Numbered from the stretch's first letter, positions 9,411 to 18,179 are shown. The stretch is 64,000 nucleotides of DNA from Kitasatospora cineracea (GCF_003751605.1 NZ_RJVJ01000002.1:1236001-1300000), one strand, 5' to 3'. Numbers and translations are program-made. The notes: a model not told the origin generated them from the letters alone.

Positions 9411-10451
9411 TCAGGCCGACTCCCGCACCACCAGCCCCGTCGGAATGATCACCGACGACGGCGCCGAGGCCCCCGGGTCGTTGAGCCGCCGCAGCAGCAG
9501 CCGGGTCATCAGCCGCCCCATCTCCTCGATCTCCTGGCGGATCGTGGTGAGCGGCGGTTCCGTCCAGGCCGCGATGGACTCGACGTCGTCGAAGCCGACC
9601 ACCGCGACGTCCTCCGGCACCCGCCGCCCGGCCGCCCGCAGGACCCGGATCGCACCGGAGGCCATCACGTCGGAGGCCGCGAACACCGCGTCCAGGTCCG
9701 GTCGCCGGGCGAGGAGTTCGGTCATCGCGCGGATGCCGCCGTCCGCGGTGAAGTCGCCGACCGCGATCAGGTCGGCGTCGCCGTCGGGGAGCAGGTCGCG
9801 GTAGCCGTCGAGGCGGTCGACGGAGGAGGTCTGGTCGAGCGGGCCGGTGATGGTGGCGATCCGCCTGCGGCCGAGGGAGCGCAGGTGCTGGACGGCGAGC
9901 CGGGCGCCGCCGCGGTTGTCGTTGTCGACGTAGACCAGGTCGCGGTCGGACTCGGCGCCGGGCCAGCCGGGGCGGCCGCCGATGACGAAGGGCAGGCCGA
10001 GGCGGTGGACGGTCTCGGGGGTGGGGTCGGAGCGGTGCAGGGAGAACAGCAGGACGCCGTCGACGTGGCCGCCGGCCAGGTAGCGGCCGATCCGCTCGTG
10101 GTCGCGCTCGTCCTCGGCCAGCAGCAGCACCATCTGGTTGTCGGCGGCGGCCAGTTCGCGGCTGATGCCGCGCAGGTGCTGGGCGAAGAACGGGTCGGAG
10201 AAGAACCGGGCCTCGGGTTCGGCGATGACCACGCCGATCGCCCGGTTGCGCCGGGTGACCAGGGTGCGGGCGGCCAGGTTGGGGACGTAGCCGAGTTCGG
10301 CGACGGCCCGTTCGACCTTCTCGCGCAGGGCCGCCCGGACGCCCGCGCCGCCGTTGACCACCCGGGAGGCGGTGGCCCGGGACACCCCGGCCCGCTCGGC
10401 CACCGACTCCAGGGTGGGACGTCCGCCCACTCCCGTTTCGGACTCGGTCAC
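9411..10451 (-). CDS. LacI-family transcriptional regulator of the glucan locus
   Basis: 346-residue LacI/GalR-type repressor. The N-terminal helix-turn-helix reads LESVAERAGVSRATASRVVN (about 14-33), followed by the hinge helix NLAARTLVTRRNRAIGVV. The rest is a periplasmic-binding-protein-like sugar sensor ending in the usual VRESA. The GTG at 10451 has GAGGAG seven bases upstream and is preferred to an in-frame ATG at 10529. A near-perfect copy of the operator found in front of the importer and GH81 genes lies about 86 bases upstream, which suggests autoregulation and makes this the likely regulator of the locus. The effector is probably a short glucan (inference). Confidence 0.92.
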   Translation of the reverse strand: MTESETGVGGRPTLESVAERAGVSRATASRVVNGGAGVRAALREKVERAVAELGYVPNLAARTLVTRRNRAIGVVIAEPEARFFSDPFFAQHLRGISRELAAADNQMVLLLAEDERDHERIGRYLAGGHVDGVLLFSLHRSDPTPETVHRLGLPFVIGGRPGWPGAESDRDLVYVDNDNRGGARLAVQHLRSLGRRRIATITGPLDQTSSVDRLDGYRDLLPDGDADLIAVGDFTADGGIRAMTELLARRPDLDAVFAASDVMASGAIRVLRAAGRRVPEDVAVVGFDDVESIAAWTEPPLTTIRQEIEEMGRLMTRLLLRRLNDPGASAPSSVIIPTGLVVRESA

Positions 10452-10536
10452 CGTGGGCTCCTCTCCGCCGTCCGTGCGCACGCACGCACGTGATCGCGTT
10501 CCTGCTGCGAGCAGCCTAGCGTCCGCCACCCCGCCC

Positions 10537-10550
10537 CGAGAGCGCTCTCA
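10537..10550. promoter_or_regulatory. Operator upstream of the LacI-family gene
   Basis: CGAGAGCGCTCTCA, one mismatch from the operators at 4614-4627 and 4790-4803. It lies upstream of the regulator gene and close to the stop of the DUF1684 gene, so autoregulation is the natural reading. Confidence 0.75.
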
Positions 10551-10613
10551 GAAACCGGTCCGGCCCGGGCTCCGCCGCCCGCGCGCCGCGACCGCCGGCC
10601 GCTCCGCCGCCCC

Positions 10614-11411
10614 TCACCCCGTGACCACCTGCCGCTCACCCGCCTCGACGGCGACGTCCAGCCGGTTCCCGGGCGGCGGGAACGGGCAGATGAAGTGGTC
10701 GGCGAACGCGCACGGCGGCAGGAACGCCCGGTTGAAGTCCAGCACGGTGCGCCCCTGCGCGTCCGGCGCGGGCAGCGACACGAACCGGAACCGGTAGGTG
10801 TCCCGCCCGCTGGTGCCGTCCGCGATGACGCCGCTGAGCCGCCCGCCCGCGCTGCCGTCGCCGCTGACGGTCAGCGTGTGCGGCTGCCCGGCCAGCGTGA
10901 ACGCGACCTGCCCGGTGACGGTGAGCGGCCGGGCCCGGCCGTCCGCGTTCTCCACCAGCAGGGCCTGCGCGCCGTCCTCGAACGGCGTGAACACCGCGGG
11001 CACCGCCCAGTCGGGGGCGTAGGGGTAGACCGCGATGCCGGCGAACGCGGCCCGGGCGGGGGCGTCCGGGTCGAAGACCCGCAGGGCGAGCTCGCCCTCC
11101 CGTTCGATCGGGACCAGCCGCAGCCCGTCCAGGACGGCGAGCTGCGGGTGCCGGTCGGTGTCGGGCCGCAGCGCGACCCGGCCGGTCGACTCCTGCGGCT
11201 CGCCCTCGATCCGGACGCCGTCCCCGGCGCGCAGTTCGGCGCAGACCGCGCCGTCCTCGGCCCACCAGCGGCCGGGCAGGCCGGGGACCTCGGCGGGTTC
11301 GGGCTCCAGCCAGTGGGTGCCGGTCAGGGCCAGCGGGCCGTGCGGCGCACCGGCCGCGGCGCTCCGGGCCTCCGTCCAGCGCTGCCAGGCTTCGGCTGCG
11401 GTGTCGGTCAT
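10614..11411 (-). CDS. DUF1684 domain-containing protein
   Basis: 265-residue cytoplasmic protein of the DUF1684 family. The family motif is clear at the C-terminus: DFNRAFLPPCAFADHFICPF followed by PPPGN. A Trp-rich N-terminal helix (EAWQRWTEARSAA) precedes the beta-rich body. The ATG at 11411 has GGGAGG seven bases upstream. The biochemical role of the family is not established. It is followed by the LacI-family gene and preceded by tesB on the same strand. Confidence 0.88.
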   Translation of the reverse strand: MTDTAAEAWQRWTEARSAAAGAPHGPLALTGTHWLEPEPAEVPGLPGRWWAEDGAVCAELRAGDGVRIEGEPQESTGRVALRPDTDRHPQLAVLDGLRLVPIEREGELALRVFDPDAPARAAFAGIAVYPYAPDWAVPAVFTPFEDGAQALLVENADGRARPLTVTGQVAFTLAGQPHTLTVSGDGSAGGRLSGVIADGTSGRDTYRFRFVSLPAPDAQGRTVLDFNRAFLPPCAFADHFICPFPPPGNRLDVAVEAGERQVVTG

Positions 11412-11478
11412 CGGACTGCCTCCCAAGTCGCTCTGTTCTCAGGTCACTTCCGGGCCCGCTTCCGGTGCGGCGGCCGGC

Positions 11479-12363
11479 TCAGGCCCCGTCCGGGCCGGTG
11501 GCCGGGCGGGCCAGCGGGCGGAACAGCCCCTCCTGCATCACCGAGACCACCAGCCGCCCCTCGCGGTCGTAGATCTCGCCGCGGGCCAGTCCGCGCGCGG
11601 CGTGCGCGATCGGCGACTCCTGCCGGTACAGCAGCCAGTCGTCGGCCCGGAACGGGCGGTGGAACCACATCGCGTGGTCCAGCGAGGCCATGTCGAAGTT
11701 CCGCTCGCCCCACAGCGGCTCGACGGGGGCGCGGACGGCGTCCAGCAGGGTCATGTCGCTGGCGTAGGTGAGCGCGCAGACGTGGATCAGCGGGTCGTCG
11801 GGCAGCGCGCCGTTGGTGCGCAGCCACACGCCGCTGCGGGCCTCGACGCCGTCCAGCTCCTCGCGCGTCCACTTCAGCCGGTCCACGTAGCGGATGTCGA
11901 AGGGCTGGCGGCGGCTGATGAACGGCGGGAGCTCGCCGAGCCGGGCGCCGACCTCGTCCAGCGCGCTCGGCAGGCTCTCCGGGGCGGGGACGTCGGGCAT
12001 CAGGAACTGGTGCTCGATGCCGCCGGGCTCGGGCTTGTGGAAGTCCGCGGTGAGCGCGAAGATCGTCCGCCCGCCCTGGATGGCGAGCACCCGGCGGGTG
12101 GTGAACGAGCGCCCGTCCCTGGTCCGCTCGACCTGGTAGACGATCGGCACGCCCGGGACGCCGGGGCGCAGGAAGTACGAGTGCAGCGAGTGCACCGGCC
12201 GGTCCTCGTCGACCGTCCGGCCCGCCGCGACCAGCGCCTGCCCGGCCACCTGCCCGCCGAAGGTCCGTTGCAGCGACTCCTCCGGGCTGCGGCCGCGGAA
12301 GATGTTCAGCTCGATCCGCTCCAGGTCCAGCAGGTCGACGAGCTGGTCGACGGGGGTTCCCAT
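11479..12363 (-). CDS. tesB: Acyl-CoA thioesterase II
   Basis: 294-residue double-hotdog thioesterase that hydrolyses acyl-CoA to free acid and CoA. The N-terminal hotdog has RTFGGQVAGQALVAAGRTV and HSYFLRPG; the C-terminal one has DHAMWFHRPFRADDWLLY and GEIYDREGRLVVSVMQEGL, all typical of TesB. The ATG at 12363 follows GAGGGAG. It has no obvious functional partner among its neighbours. Confidence 0.93.
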   Translation of the reverse strand: MGTPVDQLVDLLDLERIELNIFRGRSPEESLQRTFGGQVAGQALVAAGRTVDEDRPVHSLHSYFLRPGVPGVPIVYQVERTRDGRSFTTRRVLAIQGGRTIFALTADFHKPEPGGIEHQFLMPDVPAPESLPSALDEVGARLGELPPFISRRQPFDIRYVDRLKWTREELDGVEARSGVWLRTNGALPDDPLIHVCALTYASDMTLLDAVRAPVEPLWGERNFDMASLDHAMWFHRPFRADDWLLYRQESPIAHAARGLARGEIYDREGRLVVSVMQEGLFRPLARPATGPDGA

Positions 12364-12475
12364 GTATCGCTCCCTCTCCGGACGCCCGGCGGGCAGGGAT
12401 GTGCCGCCGAACGCCTCGTCCGTCCTGCACAAGTCTCCGCGCCCGCCGGGAATTCCCGCCTCCCGGCGCGCCCGG

Positions 12476-13162
12476 CTACGCCAGGCCGGACTGCCGGACG
12501 GTGATGTTCAGCCGCCCGGTCAGGCCCAGTTCCGGGTCGGCCGTGCCCGGCAGCGTCCGCACCACCCCGTGGTACGCGTAGCGGTTCTCCCCGCCGAAGA
12601 CCAGCAGGTCGCCCCCGCGCAGCCGCAGGTCCGTCCACGGCCGGCCCCGGCCCTCCGCGTTGCCCAGCCGGAACACGCACTCGTCGCCCAGCGACAGCGA
12701 CACCACGGGGGCGTCCACCCGCTCCTCCCGGTCCTGGTGCAGGCCCATCCGCGCCCCGTGCGGGTAGTGGTTCACCAGCGCGACGTCCGGCGCGAAGCCC
12801 GCCGCCCCCGCCACCTCCCCGACCCGCTCCCCGTACGCCTCGGCCACCGCCCGCCGGGCCAGCGCGCCGAGCCGTTCCGGGAACGGCTTCACCGGCGCCC
12901 CGTCCCCGTCCAGCACCGTCCGTGCGTACCCGTACGGGTACCAGTGCCACCCCAGGCACACCGTCCGCACCGACATCGTCCCGCCGCCGGGCAGCAGCAC
13001 CGAGCGCATCCCGGCCGGCGGCCGCGCCCACTCCCGGCAGGCCGCCACCAGCTCCCGCTGCCGCTCCGCCCCCAGCCAGCCCGGCAGTAGCACCACCCCG
13101 GGCGCCGGCTCCTCCCGCTCCCGCCCGAACAGCTCCCCGACGAACACCCCGCCACCGCGCAT
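12476..13162 (-). CDS. AlkB-like alpha-ketoglutarate-dependent dioxygenase
   Basis: 228-residue Fe(II)/2-oxoglutarate dioxygenase of the AlkB family, likely repairing alkylated DNA. The iron ligands are seen as LHQDRE (His and Asp) and the later His in YAYHGV. The 2-oxoglutarate arginines are in GRLNITVRQ. Length and the NHYPHGARMGLHQD segment match bacterial AlkB. It is not fused or linked to an ada-type gene here, so a damage-response role is inferred from family only. Confidence 0.9.
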   Translation of the reverse strand: MRGGGVFVGELFGREREEPAPGVVLLPGWLGAERQRELVAACREWARPPAGMRSVLLPGGGTMSVRTVCLGWHWYPYGYARTVLDGDGAPVKPFPERLGALARRAVAEAYGERVGEVAGAAGFAPDVALVNHYPHGARMGLHQDREERVDAPVVSLSLGDECVFRLGNAEGRGRPWTDLRLRGGDLLVFGGENRYAYHGVVRTLPGTADPELGLTGRLNITVRQSGLA

Positions 13163-13204
13163 CCCCCCATCCTCGCACCGGCGGGCGGCGGCACCGGGCC
13201 CCGC

Positions 13205-14995
13205 TCAGCCGGCCACCGCCCGGCGGGGCAGCACGCGCTCGCGGTGGTGCTCCTCGGTGAGGTCGTGCAGGCGGGCCGACAGCAGGTGGCGCAGCGTGAT
13301 GACGCCCGCGGGCCGACGGGTGGCCGGGTCGACGACCGGGGCACTGGTCAGGCCGGTCTCGGCGAAGAGGTGGGCGATCTGGCGCAGCGTCTGGTCGGGG
13401 TGGACGGCCAGCCGGCACTCCACGGTGGCCGCGTGCACGACGGGCGGCTCGGCGTCCGCGGCGGCCGCGGCCGTCGCGTCGGCCAGGCGCCGGCGGGTGG
13501 TGACGCCGACCAGCGCCCCCTCGGCGTCGACGACGGGGTGCAGCGCGCCGGCCGACCCGCGCAGCGCGCCGATCCGGGTGTGCGTCGCCGTCTCGTGCGC
13601 GGCCAGCAGCCGGCCGTGCTCGACGGGCTGCATCACCTCGCGGACGAAGAACGTCTCCAGCGGGTCGGTGGAGTACTCGCGGGTGAGGTGCAGGCCGCGG
13701 CGGGCGATCTTCTCGGTCAGCACCGACCGCTTGAGGACCAGCGCGGACAGCGCGTACGCGGCGGTCGAGGCGATCACCAGCGGGAGCATGGCCGGCCAGG
13801 CGTGGGTGAGTTCGAGGGTGAACACCACGCCCGTCAGCGGGGAGCGCATGACGCCGCCGACCACCGCGGCGAGGCCGAGGATCGCCCAGAACCCGGGGAT
13901 CGCCCGGGGGAAGAGCATGCCCTCCCAGGCCCCGAGCGCCCCGCCGATCATGAAGACCGGGGCGAGCACCCCGCCGGAGGTGCCGGAGCCCAGCGACAGC
14001 GCCCAGATCGCCGTCTTGACGGTCAGGACGCCGAGGATCAGCCCCAGGCCGGCCCGACCGGTGAGGAGCTGGTCGATCACGTCGTAGCCGACACCGAGCG
14101 CCCGGGGCTCGACCAGGCCACCGAGCCCGATCACCAGCCCGCCGAGCGCGGGCCACCACATCCAGTGCACGGGCAGCCGGGCGAAGGCGTCCTCGGCCCG
14201 GTAGACCAGCCAGGTCGCCGCGACGGCGAGCGCCCCGCCGGTCAGCCCGACCACGACGGCCAGGAGGTCCACGGCCGGGGTGAGGTGCAGCCCGGAGGCG
14301 TCGACCGGGAAGACCGGCGCGGTCCCCAGCAGCGGCCCCCGGCACACGGTGGCCACCGCCACCGCGGCCGCCACCGGCACGAAGCTGCGCGGACGCCACT
14401 CGAAGAGCAGCAGTTCGACGGCGAGCAGGATCGCGGCGAGCGGCGAGTTGAAGGTCGCGGCCATGCCCGCGGCCGCGCCCGACACCAGCAGCGTCTTGCG
14501 CTCGTTCGCGGTCAGGTGCAGCAACTGCGCGAGCAGCGAGCCGATCGCCCCGCCGGTCATGATGATCGGCCCCTCGGCCCCGAACGGTCCGCCGGTGCCG
14601 ATGCTGACCGCCGCCGAGGAGGGCTTGAGCAGCGCCACCTTCGGCTGGACCCGGCTGCCGCCGGTGAGTATCGCCTCGATCGCCTCGGGCATGCCGTGCC
14701 CGCGGATCTTCTCCGAGCCGTACCTGGCCATCAGCCCCACCACCAGCCCGCCCGCGACGGGCGCGCCCAGCACCAGCCACCACGGGTGGTGCTGGGCCCC
14801 CGGCGCGACCAGCGACGTACTGAACCGCTGGTAGAACACCAGGTTGGTGACCAGCCCGATCAGGCGCAGCAGCGCCAGCGCGGCCACCGCGCCGGCCCCG
14901 CCGACCACGGCGGCCAGGCCGGTGACGACCAGCATCCGGGGACGGGCGGTGAAGTCACCGAGTCGGGCATGGGTGGAGGCGTGCGTGGTCCGCAT
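13205..14995 (-). CDS. ClC-family chloride channel/transporter with CBS domains
   Basis: 596-residue membrane protein of the ClC family. The three selectivity regions are present: GHGMPEA, GGPFGAEGPIIM with the gating Glu, and GGVLAPVFM. About ten hydrophobic segments span residues 20-440, followed by two cytoplasmic CBS domains (about 450-585) that usually sense adenine nucleotides. The first region has His where the Ser of GSGIP is usual, which occurs in some bacterial ClC branches. The ATG at 14995 has GCGGAGC upstream; the longer in-frame reading to 15445 has no coding character. Confidence 0.93.
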   Translation of the reverse strand: MRTTHASTHARLGDFTARPRMLVVTGLAAVVGGAGAVAALALLRLIGLVTNLVFYQRFSTSLVAPGAQHHPWWLVLGAPVAGGLVVGLMARYGSEKIRGHGMPEAIEAILTGGSRVQPKVALLKPSSAAVSIGTGGPFGAEGPIIMTGGAIGSLLAQLLHLTANERKTLLVSGAAAGMAATFNSPLAAILLAVELLLFEWRPRSFVPVAAAVAVATVCRGPLLGTAPVFPVDASGLHLTPAVDLLAVVVGLTGGALAVAATWLVYRAEDAFARLPVHWMWWPALGGLVIGLGGLVEPRALGVGYDVIDQLLTGRAGLGLILGVLTVKTAIWALSLGSGTSGGVLAPVFMIGGALGAWEGMLFPRAIPGFWAILGLAAVVGGVMRSPLTGVVFTLELTHAWPAMLPLVIASTAAYALSALVLKRSVLTEKIARRGLHLTREYSTDPLETFFVREVMQPVEHGRLLAAHETATHTRIGALRGSAGALHPVVDAEGALVGVTTRRRLADATAAAAADAEPPVVHAATVECRLAVHPDQTLRQIAHLFAETGLTSAPVVDPATRRPAGVITLRHLLSARLHDLTEEHHRERVLPRRAVAG

Positions 14996-15123
14996 GTTGC
15001 TCCGCTCTCTGAAAGATGGGATGCCGGTCGACCCCCGCCACGGCACGACGCCGCCCGGCGCCCCCGCCGGACCGGCCGGGGCGCCGCGACAGGGGTGCCA
15101 CGGCAGGGATGTGCAGCGGGGAC

Positions 15124-15621
15124 TTACAGCGGTACGGGCCCGTGCAGGTCGGCCGCGTAGTCCTCGCCGACGACCTGGTGGAGGACGGCCAGCCCCTCCG
15201 CGGTGGCCGCCCGCAGCGCGGGGTCGAGCCGGGCGAGGATCCGCGCCAACTCCTGCTCCCGCCAGCGCAGCACCCGCCCGATCAGCGCCCGCCCGTCCGA
15301 ACTCAGCTCCAGGGTCACGACACTCCGGTGATGCGGGTCCGCCCCGCGCACCACGTGCCCCGACCTGACCAGCCGGTCCGCGAGCCGGGTGACCGACGAG
15401 GCCCCGAGACCCAGCTCCTTCGCCACCACCGAAGACGGCACGCACCCGAGATCGTCGAGCGCGAGCAGCATCCGCACCTGCGGCAGCGAGACACCGTCGC
15501 CCGCCGCCTCCAGACTCCGCAACGCCACCCCGATCAGGTCCCGGGTGGCCGTCTGGAACGCCTGGATCTCCCCCGCCATCGACGGGGACTGCGGAAACGG
15601 GCCGCTCTCCGGTATCGCCAT
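15124..15621 (-). CDS. MarR-family transcriptional regulator, probably leaderless
   Basis: 165-residue winged-helix regulator. The helix-turn-helix reads PSSVVAKELGLGASSVTRLADRLV, and the wing follows with GADPHHRSVVTLELSSDG; both are classic MarR. There is no Shine-Dalgarno before the ATG at 15621, and an AT-rich TAATTT lies about eight bases upstream, so the message may be leaderless. Inverted repeats cover this promoter. The likely target is its own promoter and perhaps the divergent gene at 15988. Ligand unknown. Confidence 0.9.
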   Translation of the reverse strand: MAIPESGPFPQSPSMAGEIQAFQTATRDLIGVALRSLEAAGDGVSLPQVRMLLALDDLGCVPSSVVAKELGLGASSVTRLADRLVRSGHVVRGADPHHRSVVTLELSSDGRALIGRVLRWREQELARILARLDPALRAATAEGLAVLHQVVGEDYAADLHGPVPL

Positions 15622-15630
15622 GCCGAAATT

Positions 15631-15669
15631 ATTGCATGCGGCAATACTTGCCAGCCGACAAGTATTGCC
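15631..15669. promoter_or_regulatory. Palindromic operator region of the MarR gene
   Basis: A perfect 11-bp inverted repeat GGCAATACTTG / CAAGTATTGCC (15640-15650 and 15659-15669) overlaps a second dyad ATTGC-N5-GCAAT (15631-15645). The AT content stands out against the surrounding DNA, and the site sits immediately upstream of the probable leaderless start of the MarR gene, as expected for autorepression. Confidence 0.7.
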
Positions 15670-15987
15670 CCAAGCAAGCACCCCTCCACCCCCAGTCGAC
15701 CCACCCCCCGCCCCAGCCCACCACAGGCGACCACCTCGCCCACAACCCCACCGCCCCCGCACGTCCACCACCCTCCGACGAACCCCACACCCCCGGCCCG
15801 CCGCGGGCCCGTCCCGCCCCGCATGCACCCACCGCCCTCCCGGCGGACCTCCCGCCCCCAGCCCGCCGCAGGCAACCACCCCCGCCCCCGCCCAGCCCGC
15901 CGCAGGCGCGTCCCGTCCCACATGCGCCCACCGCCCTCCCGGCGGACCCTGGTGGGAGGGCTGTCCCCGGTTGGAGGAGGTGGCGCG
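15670..15987. repeat. C-rich intergenic region with imperfect direct repeats
   Basis: This stretch upstream of the gene at 15988 has no convincing gene. It is strongly C-biased on the plus strand. A block containing CCACCGCCCTCCCGGCGGAC occurs twice about 99 bases apart (near 15828 and 15928), and CAGCCCGCCGCAGGC occurs twice as well. Each main block can fold on itself (CCGCC/GGCGG). No function is proposed. Confidence 0.5.
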
Positions 15988-16800
15988 ATGCATCCGTTGG
16001 AGTTCCGCGTGGTGGATCTTCCCGGGGCCTCGCTGCACACGACCGCGGTGCTGGTGCTCGGGCAGCACCGGGCGGTGCTGGTCGGTGCGGGGCTGCGGCT
16101 GTCGGACGGCCGCCGGCTGGTCCGGGAGGTGGAGCGTTCGGGGCGCCGGCTGGGCGCCGTCCTGGTGTCGCACCACGCGCCGGAGTGGTGGCTGGCGGCG
16201 GAGGTGCTGCGGGACGCGTTCCCCGAGGCCCGACTGCTGGCTCCGGCCCCGGTGCGAGCCCGGATCGAGCGCGACTACCCGGCCGTCCGCGCCGCGTGGG
16301 CGGGTCTCGGGGAGGAACTCCCGTCCCGCCTGGTCGCGTTGGAGCCGCTGGAGGGCGACGCCGTCGAGTTGGAGGACCACCGGCTGGAGCTGCGCGGGGC
16401 GTCCCTGGGGCTGCCGGACCACCACTACCTGTGGGAGCACCGGAGCCGGACCCTGCTGGGCGGGCCGCTGCTGTGGCAGGACGTGCACCCGTGGCTGGCC
16501 GAGGTCCCGCAGGCCGCCCAGCGCGAGGCGTGGATCGGGCTGCTCGACGAGATGGCCGGGCTGGAGCCCCTGCACACGGTCGCCGGCCACCGCCGCCTGA
16601 CCACACCGGCCACCGTCCCGCCGCCCGACCCGGTCGCCTGGACCGGCGACTACCTGCGCGCGTTCGCCACCGAGCTGGGCAAGCCGGTCGGCGCGGACGG
16701 GGTCGCGGCCGCCCTGCTGCACCGCTACCCGTCGGCGGCGCTGCCGTCCGCCGTCGCCCCGGCCGTCCGGACCGCCCGGGAGGAACCGGCCGCCGCCTGA
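15988..16800 (+). CDS. MBL-fold protein with degenerate metal site
   Basis: 270-residue protein that reads like a metallo-beta-lactamase-fold hydrolase: an early strand with VLVLGQHRAVLVGAG, then LGAVLVSHHAPEWWLAAEVL where the HxHxDH signature should be, and a late AGHRR. In the signature only the first His is clear; the second His is Ala, the Asp is Glu and the third His is Trp. Zinc binding in the usual way is therefore doubtful. The ATG at 15988 follows GGAGGAGG. It may belong with the divergent MarR gene. Fold call moderate, function unknown. Confidence 0.65.
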   Translation: MHPLEFRVVDLPGASLHTTAVLVLGQHRAVLVGAGLRLSDGRRLVREVERSGRRLGAVLVSHHAPEWWLAAEVLRDAFPEARLLAPAPVRARIERDYPAVRAAWAGLGEELPSRLVALEPLEGDAVELEDHRLELRGASLGLPDHHYLWEHRSRTLLGGPLLWQDVHPWLAEVPQAAQREAWIGLLDEMAGLEPLHTVAGHRRLTTPATVPPPDPVAWTGDYLRAFATELGKPVGADGVAAALLHRYPSAALPSAVAPAVRTAREEPAAA

Positions 16801-16846
16801 AGCACCCTGACGTCCCGTCACCGCACGACGCTCCCACCCTTCCCCG

Positions 16847-16868
16847 CTGTACCTACTGGTATGTACAG
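16847..16868. promoter_or_regulatory. Palindromic operator at the TetR gene start
   Basis: CTGTAC-N10-GTACAG (16847-16852 and 16863-16868) ends only eight bases before the preferred GTG start of the TetR-family gene and overlaps an alternative GTG at 16868. The inner CTACTGGTAT also has partial symmetry. Position and form fit a TetR-type autoregulatory site covering the promoter. Confidence 0.65.
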
Positions 16869-16876
16869 TGCTGCCC

Positions 16877-17461
16877 GTGAACGACACCGCACCCCCGCCC
16901 GCCCCCGCCGCGGACCGCCTGGTCGAGGCCACCCGCGAACTCCTCTGGGAACGCGGCTACACCGGCACCAGCCCCAAGGCCATCCAGCAGCGCGCGGGCG
17001 CCGGGCAGGGCAGCATGTACCACCACTTCACCGGCAAGCCGGACCTCGCGCTGGCCGCGATCACCCGCACCGCCGAGGAGCTGCGCGCCCTCGCCGACGC
17101 GCTGCTGTCCGGCCCGGGCACCGCCGTCGAACGGGTCACCGCCTACCTGCGCCGCGAGCGCGACGTACTGCGCGGCTGCCCGGTCGGGCGGCTCACCCAG
17201 GACCCGGAGGTGATGGCCGACCCGGTCCTGCGCGCCCCGGTCGAGCAGACCCTCGGCTGGCTGCGCGGCCGCCTCGCGGAGGTCCTCGCCGAGGGCCGGG
17301 CGAACGGGGAGCTCCCGCCGTCCGTCGACCCGTCCGGCACCGCCGCGACCGTGGTCGCCGTCCTCCAGGGCGGCTACGTCCTGGCCCGCGCGGCCGGCGA
17401 CACCGCCCCCTTCGACCAGGCGGTCACCGGCCTGATCACCCTCCTCGCCCCACCCGCCTGA
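16877..17461 (+). CDS. TetR/AcrR-family transcriptional regulator
   Basis: 194-residue TetR-family regulator. The helix-turn-helix reads TSPKAIQQRAGAGQGSMYHH, followed by FTGKPDLALAAI. The ligand-binding part has the pattern GCPVGRLTQDPEV near residue 100, seen in TetR proteins paired with DUF4865 genes. GTG at 16877 is preferred because the GTG at 16868 lies inside the operator; neither has a ribosome site, so the message may be leaderless. It is 67 bases upstream of the DUF4865 gene and probably controls it. Confidence 0.88.
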   Translation: MNDTAPPPAPAADRLVEATRELLWERGYTGTSPKAIQQRAGAGQGSMYHHFTGKPDLALAAITRTAEELRALADALLSGPGTAVERVTAYLRRERDVLRGCPVGRLTQDPEVMADPVLRAPVEQTLGWLRGRLAEVLAEGRANGELPPSVDPSGTAATVVAVLQGGYVLARAAGDTAPFDQAVTGLITLLAPPA

Positions 17462-17528
17462 AGCCCCCGCCCAAAACCCCCGCCCGCCCGAAGCCCGCCC
17501 GAAGACGCACCGACGACAGGAACCCGCC

Positions 17529-18161
17529 GTGCTCGCCAAGCAGTACGAGATCACCCTGCCCGCCGACTACGACCTCGACGTCATCCGCCGCCGGATCAAG
17601 GCCGGCGCCCCGATCCTGGACGACCGCCCGGGCCTCGGCTTCAAGGCGTGGCTGCTGCGCGAGCGCGGGGCGGACGGCTCGCCGGTCAACCAGTACGCAC
17701 CGTTCTACGTGTGGCGCTCGGACGGGGCCGCGGCCGAGTTCCTGGTCGGCGGCGGCGGTTTCGCCAACATCGTCCGGGACTTCGGGCGCCCGGCCGTCCA
17801 GCACTGGCCCGTCCTCGCGCACTTCTCCGGCCCGGCCCGCCGCACCGATCCCGTCCCGGGCACCGCCGTCCGCCGGCTGACCGCCGTCCCGACCGACCCG
17901 GACCCGCTGGCCCTCGCCGCGCACGTCGACCGCGAGGTGGAGCAGCTCCGCGAACTGGCCCGCCGCCCCGGCGTGCACACCGCCGTGCTGGCCCTCGAAC
18001 CGACCCGCTGGGAACTGCTCCGCTTCACCCTCTGGAGCGCGGCCCCGGAGGAACAGCCGCGGCAGCCGCAGCAAGCGGCGGACGGCTCGACGGCGGTCTT
18101 CCGCGTCCCGCACCTCTCCGCCCCGGAGCTGTCCGCCCTCCCCGAGGGCCGCGCCTGGTAG
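17529..18161 (+). CDS. DUF4865 family protein
   Basis: 210-residue cytoplasmic protein of the DUF4865 family. The opening QYEITLPADYDLDVIRRRI, then DDRPGLGFKAWLL and QYAPFYVW, are the family pattern. The family is commonly found next to a TetR regulator and has been related by sequence to small monooxygenase-like proteins, but no activity is established. The start is a GTG with AGGAA nine bases upstream. It forms a two-gene cassette with the TetR gene. Confidence 0.88.
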   Translation: MLAKQYEITLPADYDLDVIRRRIKAGAPILDDRPGLGFKAWLLRERGADGSPVNQYAPFYVWRSDGAAAEFLVGGGGFANIVRDFGRPAVQHWPVLAHFSGPARRTDPVPGTAVRRLTAVPTDPDPLALAAHVDREVEQLRELARRPGVHTAVLALEPTRWELLRFTLWSAAPEEQPRQPQQAADGSTAVFRVPHLSAPELSALPEGRAW

Positions 18162-18179
18162 CCGCCCGCCGGGGCCCGC

